A stretch of 64,000 nucleotides of DNA from Saururus chinensis (Eukaryota > Streptophyta > Magnoliopsida > Piperales > Saururaceae), in NCBI GenBank assembly GCA_035235625.1, contig CP141145.1, positions 38,234,668 to 38,298,667 of the forward strand, written 5' to 3'. The translations under genes and the position numbers were made by a program. The first letter of the stretch is position 1; every line of letters starts with the position of its first letter. Of the stretch, positions 12,801 to 25,335 are shown piece after piece. A model generated the notes under the pieces. The model searched no databases, was not told the DNA's origin, and saw only the letters and a program-made list of their open reading frames with translations.

Positions 12801-15800
12801 GAAGGCATTTCCAGGTTTTAATTGGCCTAAAATAAAAACAGGAACATAGTATTCTGACTTATAGGTGATAACAAGCTGAGCCAAGTCAAGCTTCTGCCCA
12901 GCTCTATTAAAGCTTGGTCTGGTTTCATGCCAACCCAAGCTGGCTCGAGCTCAGTATCAAGCTGAACTCAAGTCAGCTTGACTTTATTAAGTTTTTTTTA
13001 TTTATTTATTTAACGTAGAAACATGTTCTAATGATTAAAAGTTTTTTTTAAATATATAAAACATATAGTTTACACACTACAGATGAAAAGAGAAACGTAT
13101 AAATAATATGTATTAATAAATAAATTAATTGCACATATATATATATATATGAGACCCGTTTCCATGAGCCCGGGCTCATATACGCCTACGTGAGCCCGGG
13201 CCCATGAGTATTATGGGCCGCCGGATTTACATCCGACGGCCCATAGAGCCCGGGCTCACGTAGGCGTATATGAGCCCGGGCTCATATAAACGGGTCTCAT
13301 ATATATATATAATCCATCAAAAAAATTTTGGAGCTGAGCTGAGTCAAGCCAGGCTGAGGTTGAGCCCAGCTCGACAAACCCTGTTTCAAGCCACAAATCA
13401 AGCCAAATCAGGCCGAACCAGTTCAGCTTCTGAGCTGGTTTGGCTCATTTGCACTTCTTTAATTTGATTGCATATGAACCTGATCTAAATGTTATGAAGT
13501 TTTAGGTTGAAACTTGAGAAACAAAGAGGAATAGGGCTGGGGTGTCCATTCAAAAGGGGGGATGTCCTCCTAGAGCACTTTAAGGAGGAGAAACCTCCTA
13601 TGAACCTAACAAATTGACAACCTTTTCTACAACTTAAGAGGCTTTAACATGATATAAGAGCTTGCACATATGAATGCTTGTCACATGCATCATTGTTAAT
13701 CTAACACAATAAGCTATGATAAAAACATCACAAATCCTAAACGTAAGTAAAACAAGAGAAAACAAAAGCCATTTATTCTAGAGAAGCTACTTGTTTCGTT
13801 GTTCTTGTCAGTGAATCCCATATCACTCCCCAGCAAAGCTTTCAAACACAATGATCTCATTCATGCCTTAAAAAACTTGGAAAAAGTATCTGAACTATAG
13901 ATCTTTTTGTTTGTATTAGTTTGGTTTGGTTGATATCCACTTGTCGATATCCATTGTTGGTCACTTTCCTAAAACAACTTTTCAATAGCTTAGTTACTAT
14001 TATGGTATCAGAACTGGAGGTCCCAAAGTCTACTTCACGCCCTTGTGTCTGCATCTTTATGCCTTGTATCTGCATAGTTTAATCACACTTGTTATTGTGA
14101 GGAGAGTTGGTTTGCTTTAGTTTGGTTTGGTTGATATTCATTGTGAGTCCCTTCCCTAACACAAAGTTTTAGCATAGCCAACTTGGTTTCTAACACTTTT
14201 TACAGTCACTCAACTAAGCAAGAATATATTATTTAAATTCAAGCAATTATAGTATATTCACAACCAGAGTCCTAAACAAGATGATAAGGACACAATTGGA
14301 TCCATGACTATTTGATACATTGTTAAATATAAGTTTGAGAAAATACACACAAAATCTTGAAGAAACATACCCTAGCTTTCGAGCAAAGGGCAATACAAAG
14401 CCGCCAAGACAAAGGTCAACATGAAAACAAATACCAAAACTAGAGGCCAGTTGCCCAAGATCCTGCAATGAAACAAATACATCAGAAGATGTTTCTTGTA
14501 CAACAGATTGTAACATACTTGAAAAGTTTAAAGTACAGAATGCGATGTCATTTACTTCAATGGGATCAATTATGCCATGTGGAAACCCTGGAGCAGACCC
14601 AATAATCTGACAAAAGCAAATTCCATGAGTCATGTACGATTGTAGATAGGAATATATGTTTTCAGAACAAAGTTACTGATGCCCTTCATGAATTTGATAC
14701 TCACAGAAGAAAAAAAAATCCTAATTAGGCTTCAGTAAAGGAATTTGAACAAAGATAAATCACCAACAAGATCAGAATACAGCACCTATCACTTTGCTCC
14801 CTGAGGAGCTACTTGTACTTTCACCCTAAATCTCAATAATATCAATTTATGTTGAACCTTTCTCCATTTATATATAATTTAAAGTACAGATTTGCCCTTC
14901 ACCTCTCTGGTTCAGGTAGTAGCATATGTAGATGGATTTTTATCATAAAATTGGATAGTTTTACTTTTCCCTCTCTAGTTCAGATAGTAGCATATGATTT
15001 TCCATCATAAAATTAGATAGTTCAGATCAGTATCACCATTGGATCCCAAGTATCCAAATCATGCTTGTACCAAATTCTTTAAAATCTTCTACCATCAATT
15101 AATGGAAAAATATTTTAGTTGTTAAATACAGTGTCCACAGTGTGATACTTGCTACTTGAATCAAAGCATATTTCTAAATGACAAATAATAACATTGACTT
15201 AAAACACTAAAAAAGAATCAACTTTACAGTGGTGCAACTAAAAGATGCTACTTGAAAAGATAGCTGAGAATTTAAAGGTAACAATGAACTCTGAAGTATA
15301 GACAATGCTATATTGAAAACATCTTAAAAATTGACAATGATGTACATTGCGTTTAGAAGAAAAAGAACTTTTTGAGCCAGGTGACCAATATTGCTAGCTT
15401 GCATGAAATTTTGAAGCAAGAGACTAGTAAAAGAAAAGGATGATTTTTTTTTTTCAAAACTTGCTCTCCCAGATGTCTCCAAAATGTACAGCTATTTTAC
15501 AAAAAAATTGAGAAAAAAAACAGAACATCTACACGGAAAAAAAAAGAGTCTACTTATTGGAGTAGAATCAGGGATCTAAAACTACAAAGATCAATGGGAG
15601 CCCTTCATCATCATTAGTACCAACAACCCAACTATTTTCTACCTGTAGAGTCTGTTTTATTCTACTCCACCAAAAGTTCTAATCTGCAAGTTCATGTTTA
15701 TCTTTTCTTATCAGCCCTATCCTTCTTTTCCTACACCTATCTTCCCTGCTAGAAAAACTTGTAACTAATCAAAAACATGATCTCAAAATGTAAAACTGAC

Positions 15801-18800
15801 TATTGATTTTCACCAATTAAAAGGCATCCTTACAGTAAAATAAACTACACGTTATATAATACAAGCCATCACCAAAGCAAACCAGCCAAAAAACTTATAG
15901 AAAACAAGCCCTCTAGTCACTGAAAAGGGGGAATGTGCAGGTCAATACATAGAAAAGTGATGTGCTTAGAAAAGGGGGCACGTCACCATACCATTATTGT
16001 ATTCTTGTTGATAGCACGTCGTATTTCTTTCACATCGGCCTGAAATTCTTTATTTACAGGGATCCGCAATAGCTTAATGTTAAAGTATTGGGCAGCCTTG
16101 TCATACGCTGAGTGTGCAGACTCTGGAATTATCCTATTCTTGCAAAAGTAGTATACAAGATATGAGTTCATCATTTCACCAGAAAGTTATAAAATCTTCA
16201 AACGTGGAACAGAGACAGTCAGCTCACATTTCTGGTTTCCTTATCCCCTTCTTCATCTTCATGTAATCGCGGGATGATTTTACAGCCAACAGTATGCTTT
16301 CTGTTCCTCCTGATGTCATATTTCCACAAATTTCTCCTCCAGAGGACTTCTCTTTGCTTCCAAGTAATGCAGAGGTCATGGCAACCACTTCCCCTTCCAA
16401 ACGAACCACACTTTTGAATACATCCATATGTAATGGATTTGTATGGGAAAACCTGGCCAAAAGAAACTATATTGAAGTATGCCAATTTTATAACACGAAC
16501 ATAGAAAAAAAATCTGAAACCATAAGTTTAAAATTTATACACTGATTAAAAATGCTAATAACTTACAAAGAAATTGTGACAAGTAAGATGACATCTTAAA
16601 ATTTCACATGGGATATACTGTCTGCAATTAAGAGCCCCTGTTGTGTATAAGACTAATGTAAGGCTATCCTTTCTTGTCTCTACAGATACTATGTTGACAT
16701 TAGCCTGAGAAGCCAATAAGCATCTCTTACTAGGAAACTCCATTGAGGTGCCAACTCAACCAAACTAAGGCATTGCCTTCTCCCACAAGAATGGTCAGGC
16801 TAGCAATCGTAGGACCATAAACTTTCTCCAAGCAGTTAGATTTTTTTATACTTCACACAACCAAACATTTCAGGCTGGCACTGCTTGACAAAACATCTGG
16901 AAATGGCATTGTTACGAGGAGCTCCAATGTTTCCTACAAGCATGCAGACATGGATGGACAAAGCCCTCTTCCTTCTCAAGTATCACACAAGAGAAGCGAT
17001 TGTTAGCTTAAGATGTATACTATCCAAAATCTATTCTTAGGATGTGTTGAATGCAGTATGCAAAACTCAAAGCCTAATTTTAAAGCAACATAAATGTACC
17101 ATGTCTTACTGACATTGAATACGCCTCATTTGTCAAAGCAAAATGCCCTTCAGATTGGCTTCCTCCAATATATCTGAAATAATTGATGGCCAAGATAAGT
17201 ATAATTGTAGAACCACCAACATGTTCACGAAACAGAGCCAACAAAATCCTTTGCCAAAGAAGGAGAAGAATCATAATATTAACAAAAATAAGCAAACAAA
17301 TAGGATAATGCTGTCAATCCTCTGCCCAGTTCTCCTTGCGTCCTTTTCAGTTTTCATCACTTGTCTTCGTCTGGTTTTTTAAGCCATGAAAACCTACTAA
17401 CTCACCATCCAAGCAAAGAATGTAGAGGAGGATTGACGTGAAAAACCCATAACATTAAAAAATATATATATATCAATACATAGAGAGAAGGGCTAGCTAG
17501 AGCTGCAGCACACTACAGCCCACTGAGCTACAGCTCTGGGAAGGCTTTTTCATATATAAACCCAAACTGGAATTTTCATGGCAGCTTTATGGTGGGCATT
17601 GACTAAATTAATGCTTTTTTCTAGAAATCATCATAGCACGAAGTTGACCACCCTAGCAACTAGGAAAGGCATGTTGTGACGATGATTGTGGTGGTAGTCT
17701 TCATCTTGTTATACCCTCATTGGAAGGTTGCCGTGAAATTTTAATAAGAGCCTTGCCAATATGCTTTCATGGATAATATATAACCATTTTGGGTAGATCC
17801 ATGTTTGACAGGTCATGTAGAAGTTACGTTTGTTTCCGCATACAGCTGGTGTAGTGCATAAGTGTTAATAAATATGTTGATGGTGATGATAAATTGAGCA
17901 TATAAGTAGCATCAATATCTTGCCACCCACCAAAAAGTCGTGATTCCTTCCAGCCAAATAAAACTGCTTGAAATTTTATAGGCCCATAGGATGAGATGTT
18001 GACTTACACAGTGCCAGAGCATTTCCCCTGCCAAACAGCATCTTTTTGTCTTTCGTTCACCAATATTTCTATCACTTGTCTTCCTAGACCAACACTTGGC
18101 AATTCAGTTCGCCAGCTATTCCTTTTGGATTTATCACCTGATTGTAGCTTCTCCACAGCCTTAATAAACAGAATAATAAAGACTGCAGTCATTAGTAAGG
18201 ACTAGCATTCAAACAATGTCTATGGCTAAGCCTTCTATACTATGGATGCGCTAAAGTTTATCTTAAGATGAAGATTTGCAACAGAAAAATGGACAATGTA
18301 TTAAAACATATGCATGTAAAAGAGTAGTCCACGACTAAGCTTGACATACTGCACGCATATGACAAAAAAAGTAAACGGTAAGCTCTTCTTCTTGTCAAAC
18401 AGAGGCAATAGTCTTTCACAACTAATCAATTCATACAGGAAAACAGCTATAGCAAAAAGAACATGGGATAATATTTTTCTGTGCACCGGTAAAGCATAAG
18501 TACTGTTCTAACAAATTTCCTTTTCTATGATTTTCTGAACAATAAGATAACATTTTTTACATAGTCCTTTACCGCTCCACTCGATATAGACTAAATCAAC
18601 AAGACCGATAAAACACTCTACAGAAATGAGCCTCAACAAACAAATAGAATAGCACTACAAACACAAACCTTCTTCTTCTCCGCTTCGATATAGCCTTTCA
18701 CTCCAGGAAGCAACCTGCCACCAGATGTCAATCAGAAAGGAGCAAACAGAAAGCCACACAGACAAATGGCGAAAAAAAAAATGCACAACCAAACAACTCA

Positions 18801-18989
18801 CTGGATGGAGTTGACAGCAAGCCGGACAAGAGCCGCCTTGAGGCCGTGCTCTCGGACGAATTCAAGCAGCAGATGGAGGATCCAGGCCACAAGGAGAGCC
18901 GCCAGAGGATAGAAGACGAGGGCGAGTGGCTCATACTGAGAGAGAAACGAATTCGCAGACGCCCGAATCCGAGAGAGCAACTCGTCCAT
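9835..18989 (-). CDS. DPL1: Sphingosine-1-phosphate lyase (PLP-dependent)
   Basis: Fifteen exons join to 536 aa: 18802-18989, 18669-18714, 18008-18159, 17114-17173, 16228-16452, 15992-16133, 14556-14606, 14371-14462, 12064-12190, 11322-11337, 10687-10794, 10454-10508, 10218-10364, 10042-10120 and 9835-9957. All use GT-AG and the frame is continuous. The enzyme cleaves long-chain base 1-phosphates into a fatty aldehyde and phosphoethanolamine at the ER, the exit step of sphingolipid breakdown. One hydrophobic segment (about 22-43) is the N-terminal ER anchor. [10 protein letters not shown] and [14 protein letters not shown] are family core motifs; K341 in DVHKYG is the expected Schiff-base lysine, followed by GLAPKGTS. 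The C-terminus ([18 protein letters not shown]) is intact. Length matches plant orthologues (about 540 aa). Exon 10 is only 16 nt. Exon 4 uses the donor GTCAGT, required to restore SMFSHTNP. It appears functional. Confidence 0.95.
11470..11660. repeat. Possible SINE-like segment ending in a (GA)n tract, in DPL1 intron
   Basis: The intron between DPL1 exons 9 and 10 contains a GC-richer block ending in a GA microsatellite (about 11630-11660). On the minus strand a GCAGGGTTTGAATC motif resembles a pol III B box. I see no matching A box at the right distance, so the SINE reading is weak; the microsatellite itself is certain. Confidence 0.3.
12864..13460. mobile_element. hAT-like AGCTGAGC-rich element, split by a foldback
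   Basis: The segment begins TAGGTGATAACAAGCTGAGC and ends in GGCTCATTTGCACTTC, an imperfect inverted pair. Its body repeats AGCTGAG/AAGTCAAGC-type words. This matches the style of the better preserved element at 45676-46725. A foldback and its AT-rich flanks interrupt it (13130-13315). It lies in the 2,180-bp DPL1 intron 12191-14370. Confidence 0.45.
13151..13298. mobile_element. 148-bp foldback (MITE-like) with long GC-rich inverted arms
   Basis: The sequence reads GAGACCCGTTT at one end and AAACGGGTCTC at the other. Between them two arms of about 65 nt pair almost throughout: GAGCCCGGGCTCATATACGC, CCTACGTGAGCCCGGG, and ATGGGCCG facing CGGCCCAT. The loop is short, around TTTACAT. (AT)n runs flank both sides, so any TA target duplication cannot be defined. 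It has no coding capacity and would form a very stable hairpin in the DPL1 pre-mRNA before splicing. Confidence 0.85.
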
Positions 18990-20960
18990 GGCGGAAACGG
19001 CGGGAAGGAGGGAGAGCCGCAGGTAAGATTTTAGATTCAGACGAAGAGAGACTTGTAAGAGAAGATGACGGAACGGAGGCAGAGATCTGCCACCACACGA
19101 GACTCGCGTCCTGCGGTTTCGCTAGCCGTGGACGAACGTTGTCGCTTATAAGCAATCCTCGGCGAATTGATGTAATAAATGGAAGCATTTGCTAAGTCTA
19201 GAAGGAACTCCACAGACAGTTAAATAACTTTCTTTCTCAACATCGTGCGTCACGCAGATGCCACATAATTATGCAGTACTCTCTCTCTTATATATTAAAA
19301 GTTATATGTTTAAAAAAATATTAATATTCATTAAGTGGTAAAATTCACATCTAAGGTAAAATACTAATCTTATGCTACTTTTTAAGCACCAGTTAAAGAA
19401 GTTATTAATATAAAATAATCTTTTTTATTAAGTTAAAGAAATTATTAATATAAAATAATCTTTTTTATCAAATGAAGTAACTTAAAATAGAGAAAAGTAT
19501 CTAATTGACTCGGACAATTAAAACTTTCTGGACGTACTTGCAAATCTTTTCATTTATTACAAGGGTTTTATTACAACATTAATAACTTCAAAAAGTACAT
19601 TAAAGTCTAACTGTCATAATCGAAATGAACGTGCCATGTCCCCCTTTCATGGCGGGAAGTTTCTATGTTTCACTCTGACCAGTGAGCGGAGCGTAAGTAT
19701 TTATTCACGCTAACGTGCGGTAGCGTACGGGCCACCGATCTTGAAATTAAGCTCCTACACGGCTCACATTTAAAAGGGAACGTAAAAAACCCTTCCTACA
19801 TCATGGCTAGTGTTACGGGTACGAAGCTTTGCCTAGTGTTTATACTCGTAATGGCCTAACTACACCGCGCAGTCAGCAGCCACTCTCTTCCCTTTCCACT
19901 CGTATACGCAAGGAAAAACAAGCAAAATAACCAACCTGCAACACAGTCTGACCTGGTGCAAGGGTCTTCACCCAAGCTATATAAATTAGTCCGTCGAAAT
20001 ACACAAGTAGGGAGAGGGCAGGGCTGAACAACCAGGCTGAGATCTCTGTCTTCTCTTCCTCCCTGGTTCGCTGTGCAGAAAAATCAGAGCATTCTCATGC
20101 CTTGGTTGCCCCTTCCTTTCCCTTAAATAGACTCAGCCATAGGCTGGCCGTCTTAAAGCAACTAGAAGTATAAAACCCACCCAATACAAGAGTCCTCACC
20201 CTATCCAACTCTCAGCCCAAAGCCATTTCGGGATTGCATAGATAAGGAAGCTTTCGCGAGTCCATCTTTCGCTAGAAATTCTTCGCCATGCTGCCACCAA
20301 GAGTCATGTCATCTAAGGGAACCAACCAACCAACTCCCATCTATCCTAGGAGTGTAGCCAGCCTGCTTGTACGAGTCATGTCCGTCCTAGGAGTCTGCTA
20401 CCCAGTCTCCTACTCCAACTAGGAGTGTAGCCAGCCAGCATATGCTGAATCCTATCCGCCTTAGGAGTCCTCCCCTAAGTCCAAGCAGTGCCCAGCTTCG
20501 CCGCAAGAGTCCCGTCTGCATAAGGACTCCTACCCAGCCTGCTCCGCAAGGTGAGTAGCTCGTCCGGAACATCTCCCGCGCTGTCCCAGCATCCGTCCGT
20601 GCCCAAGGGGCTGCCTAGGCTATCCGCTGCCTAGTAAAATTTGGTTGTCTATTGCTAAGTAAGGGAGTAGTCACTCCCTTTCTGCATCCATCAAGTTAGG
20701 GGGCTAACAGCTAGCGTTATGGCCGTGGCTGGGCCATCAGCGTCTGCCTTTCTAGCTCCTCGTCCCTACCTCTGTGGAGGTCGAACCCGCCGCCCGCATT
20801 GCCGAGTTCACTGGCATCGTGATAGCCAGTGGAAGTTGATGGAGATGGTGCAGATCTTTCAATGTCGGCATACGAGCTGTCCCTCATAGACATTATGGAC
20901 CTACCCAAGGCTTCTTCCGATGGTTTGACGAAGGAGATGGGGTTCTTGGGCGCTACAGCG
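18990..20960. other. Intergenic region upstream of DPL1 with a 40-bp tandem duplication
   Basis: A 40-bp unit starting AGTTAAAGAA occurs twice head-to-tail (19391-19430 and 19431-19470) with two differences. From about 19,900 to 20,700 the sequence is GC-richer and repeats short words such as CCTAGGAGT and GTGTAGCCAGCC. A 63-codon minus-strand frame at 20717-20908 has no recognisable domain. I see no gene here. DPL1 promoter elements should lie within the first few hundred bases, but no distinctive motif stands out. Confidence 0.5.
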
Positions 20961-20964
20961 GGCA

Positions 20965-21243
20965 GGGAGGTGCCGGTGAAGCATACGAGTTTGTCCCATT
21001 TGCAATGGCAATGGCCATTCCATTCTACCTCAGGCTCCTACTTCCCCATTGACATGTGCTTGGGGAGCTTGATTCTGTTTATATGGGAGAAGACGAACAA
21101 AAAGTATGCCAATGCTTTTGCACCGGCTGTTGCATCTGGTTTGATTGGATTTTGGCACTTCTCAAGATTAACCTTCTCCCATTTGCATGAAGTTCCTCTC
21201 TAGATCAGATAATGCAAGAGGGGACACTTTCCTGACTGGCTAA
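20965..21243 (+). pseudogene. YSL: Yellow stripe-like (YSL) metal-nicotianamine transporter, C-terminal fragment
   Basis: Three reading frames together give the C-terminal part of a YSL protein of the oligopeptide transporter family. One gives [16 protein letters not shown], the next [20 protein letters not shown] then [12 protein letters not shown], and the third PICMKFLSR followed by ARGDTFLTG and a stop at 21241. One frameshift falls around 21030 and another near 21148, where the usual CGDG-containing segment is deleted. Intact YSL proteins are about 670 aa with many membrane segments; here only about the last 90 residues remain. Functional members carry Fe, Cu or Zn chelates across membranes; this copy cannot. 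I do not see the missing 5' part in the window. Confidence 0.85.
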
Positions 21244-21870
21244 CTTCGAATTGCAGCATATAGCTAATGGATGCACCTTTTCTTCGGGCTTATATAAAAT
21301 ATTTGTATATAGGATCTAGTTACTAGTCTCATGTAATGCTGCTTTGTGTTGGTAATGCTTTGTTCATATATGGAAATCTAACGAAAAAACCCAATTCTCT
21401 TCCACTCTTGCTTGTTCGCCTCTGGCTTTGCGCTCCGTTTAAACGTTCTGAATTTTGGGCCTTCCTCTGCTTCTTCTTCTTCCGCTCAGGGGTAGGAGGT
21501 ATGTTGCGTTCCATGCCTATAAGGTTAAGTTCTGCGTCCTCAGTTCATTCTATATATGAAACCTGAAGCAGTGAGACACCAAACAAAAAAGCAGAAAAAT
21601 AGAGAACGAGGAAGCATGAAGATATGGCACCAGGTAATTGAGGGGAGGAGCTGTTGAACGAAGTGAGCTGATGAAACGCAGAAAAACTTTGCTGTAGTGG
21701 ACGAAATCAGAAGAGATGTAATGGCAAGCAAGTAAGAGGCGGCTAAGAGAAGGTGGAATACCACCGGCTACAGCAGAAGAAGATGACACGCGCTAAAAAT
21801 AAAGAGAGGTATTTTAGGTATTAAATAGAAAAATTTAATCTTAAGTTGACTTAACTTGTAATATATATTA

Positions 21871-22440
21871 GAACGAGGCTATGTACACCCCGTTTTTATC
21901 CTTCTATCTTTAAATTAAAAAATATATATATATTTATTTTTATTTTATTTTTTTTGTTTCTTATCTCTTTTATCGTCTTTTACCTATAATTTTGGTGGCC
22001 GTCGACACTATAATTATCGGCACTCTAGTCAGATTTAATCACAGTCGCCCACGTTTGATTGCGGCGACCGCGACTAAGGGCCGCCACGATCGGCCATATC
22101 CAGCTGTGGTAGCCGCGACAAATTGCGCATCGGCAATCGCGGCGCTAGCCATACGCCGCTAATCGTGATAGGCGATCGCGCTGCACGGCGTCATGGTCAC
22201 TACAGGCAACCGCAGCCATTGCTGGTCATGGCCACGGTCGGCCATATCCGGCTGTGGTTGCTGGCTTCGGCCAATGACAGCGATTAGTGGCATAAAAAGT
22301 TGTCGGCGTTATTATTGGCGTCAGAAAAGAGGAAAACGGGGGAAAAAGAAAGTGGGATGAAAATAAAGTAAAAAACATATTTACTTTTTTATTTTATTTT
22401 AGGGGACACGTAAATAAAAATGAGTCTAAATAGTCACTTT
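21871..22440. mobile_element. Possible Mutator-like element related to the one at 3949
   Basis: The left end reads GAACGAGGCTATGTACACCC. The right end, read inward, is AAAGTGACTATTTAGACTC followed by an ATTTTTATTT run, giving an imperfect inverted repeat that resembles the ends of the 3949-4838 element. The interior (about 22000-22320) is markedly GC-rich, with recurring GGCCATATCC(A/G)GCTGTGGT. No perfect TSD flanks the ends, but a roughly 30-bp direct repeat (TTTTAGGTATTAAATA core) occurs near 21809-21839 and again at 22441-22470. Confidence 0.4.
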
Positions 22441-22579
22441 TTTTTAGGTATTAAATAAAAAATTTAAATAACAAAACTCTATATATTATTGTCCTCTTCA
22501 AATATTTCAAACACAACAAAAAATCAATTCGAAAACACATATAATAAATAAACTAATTTAAAATTTAAACCAAGTCAAA

Positions 22580-22616
22580 GGCCCATTTATAAAATTTTCT
22601 TTCTTATAAATGGGCC
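22580..22616. repeat. Perfect 13-bp inverted repeat hairpin
   Basis: GGCCCATTTATAA (22580-22592) and TTATAAATGGGCC (22604-22616) are exact reverse complements around an 11-nt AT-rich loop. No gene adjoins it; it may be a relic of a small DNA transposon. Confidence 0.6.
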
Positions 22617-22619
22617 GGG

Positions 22620-25335
22620 GATGAGTGAAGTTTGCTCATGGCAGTTAGATTGGGCTTTCACGATGAGTTGAGTTCTGCTTGTTCACAGGCACGAACGCTG
22701 GACTTTCATGCTGGGCTGGAATGGGCCTGGAACTCGGCATTTGTGTTGACCTATCTAAATTCTAAAGCCAGAAACAGCATCTAGTACAGAGGCCCGCCGC
22801 CCGCGTTTTGAAGATGAATTGGGTGTCCAGTGTAGATTGGGCCAACGTTCACTGTCGGCCCATCAGATTCCCTATTCGTTAGCGGTCAGGAAAGTTCACT
22901 GGCAGTGGTTCAGCGACTTTGGTCAGCCTTCCCGGAGTTCCGTGCTCGATTAGTGGCCAAGGATACCCGCCCCACGTGCTGCACACCTTGTACAAATTTT
23001 CAAACGTCATATTAGGATGGCACCGCCGCCCATCGGCCGCTGGCGGCTTAAGACCCCCCAGCATAAAAGAAGACCTCCTGAGACATTAAACAAAAAAAAG
23101 CAGCATCAATGTGAGAGACGCCAAGCTTTATTTATAAAAAAGCTTAGCTTTCCATGTCCGTCATTTTAGTTCTTTTGAGCTTATAGGCCGATAGACTTAT
23201 AAGCCTAATGTGTAATCTTTTAAATTATACTTTTTTCAAAAGAGGCTACATTTTGTGACAAATAATCATTGACTATTTACTAAGAACATGCTTATTTAAA
23301 CCTCAATAATGACTATTATACCCTTTTTTTTAAAAAAAAAAAATATTATATGTATAAATATAAATTAAATAAAATAAATTAAAAATAGAATATATATTGA
23401 ACAAAGGTCTCTTTTGCATGTTATAATTATAATGCATTGTTTTGAGGATTGCAATGATTATTAGTTATACATATAAGTTCTATATTAACCCATATAAACT
23501 TGCAATAGGCAACTGTAAATCTAAATCTCATACGTTAAATATTATGTCATAGGTTACAAAGATAATGATATCAAAATGACTATATAGTGGAACAAGTTAT
23601 TCATATTCAAGACTAATTTGGCGGCATGATTTATTTGATAGAGCTCTACGGGCATTTCCAATGACATTAAAAATGTAAATTTGAATATAATAAATAAATA
23701 AATATATATATATATATAATATTATTGAGAAATGCATTATTATTGAGAAATGCATTATATGCATGGGCCTATAAAAAATTCGAGAAAACATAGTCATGCA
23801 AGACCTCATTTGATAGAGCTTGTCAAGAGCTTTCTAACGATACTAAGAACGTGAGAATGAGAGTGCAAGATATAATATTGTAAAGTTAAAATTATCATAA
23901 CAAAAAAATAAGGATTGTGATTCTAATATCTTAACTTTTTGGGGATTAGAATGGGTCAAATAAGGGTAAAATATGGATTAATGGCATAAAATATGGGTCA
24001 AACTGTCCGATTTTGAAAGTTCTATAGCACATCAATTTGCTTTATATTATAGTTTGATATTGTGAATATCTATTGTTATTTTCACAGTAATGTAGATAGG
24101 TCATGAACATAGTGACTGATATTCTAGCACTTGCAGCAACAATAGAGCTCATTAGTAGCTTTGCATAAGGAAAGGAAAAAAAGGGAGTGGGAAGAAGAAA
24201 AGACATATTTTCGAAGTTTAGTTTGAGATGGGGTAATAGTGAATGGATCTTAGATAGGGTAATAATGAGTGAAGTATTGGCTTAAATATAGGGTAAACAA
24301 ATAAATAAAATAATATAATAAATTAATTTAAGAATGAGATTTTAATATCTATTTAGTTAACTTAGTAGATCACTACATTGCCACTAGTCCAATTATCTTA
24401 ATAAGATAAAGACTATGATATATGACTTCTTTTGTGTATGAATTTATTTATATAGTAGAAACTAAAACCTAATCACTAAGCACATTTATGATTACTCTAT
24501 CTATAAAAAATTTAACCAAGCATGTAAGATCACACAATAGTTTTTTAAGTACAAAACCCCGAATAGGATAAAAAATATAGATAACCTCTATTGGCCAAAT
24601 CAATGTACTACTAGCAAGTAAGACATTTTTACAAGATCAAGAACAAACCATTAACCTACTCCGACACAAATGGAAACCCCTTTATTTGTTCAGATCTCAT
24701 CTTTTTTAATTATTGGCCTTCAAGTTTCCTCTAAAACCTTAAAGTCTTGTTCATCGTGTTCTGTCTTAGTCTACGAGTACAATTAAACTCTTACTTTGAT
24801 TGATGATTTACCTTTGAATATCTTCAATCCTCCTTAATGAAGAATATATTCATCCTCCACAAGCTGTGTTTGATGTGTTGATGTGGTTTTTCTTCACTTT
24901 TAGTCAATTGAATTGATCTTGAAAATATGTAGCCAAATAAAATTTTATACTCTCAAATCCCAATAGAATAGACTCATCAATCTTTATCTATGCTAATAAT
25001 GGCTTCTCTCCTATTTTTCCACATCCAAAATACCATTTAGATAAATAAGTAAGTCAGTTTAAGTATTAGATCTTGAACATAAATCAAATTCTACTTAGAA
25101 TAATCTATTTTGTGAAACTACACGTCAAAACGATTGATCTTTTAACCAAGCCATCGATCAGATGTACTCTTGGCATAAAATCTAAAAGAACAATCATGAA
25201 ATGATATCAATCACCACAGTAAATGATCGATTTGTAAACGACAATGTGACAAGAACTTGTAATAGTATTGCTACATATAATGACTTTCTACAATATTGCT
25301 ACAATACCAAAAATTAAAATTCTTTCCCAATCAAT
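22620..25335. other. AT-rich intergenic DNA without recognisable genes
   Basis: The stretch is mostly AT-rich with homopolymer and (AT)n runs and a short direct repeat of TATTGAGAAATGCATTAT near 23720-23760. I found no conserved coding frame, RNA gene or defined transposon end. Confidence 0.5.

Noticed and set aside
20717..20908. 63-codon minus-strand frame, charged and Ser-rich
   Set aside because: It has a plausible composition but no homologue I recognise, no promoter and no partner exons; it overlaps the approach to the YSL fragment.
22000..22320. GC-rich block with repeated GGCCATATCC words considered as a gene
   Set aside because: No open frame of useful length and no splice structure; better explained as the interior of a DNA transposon.
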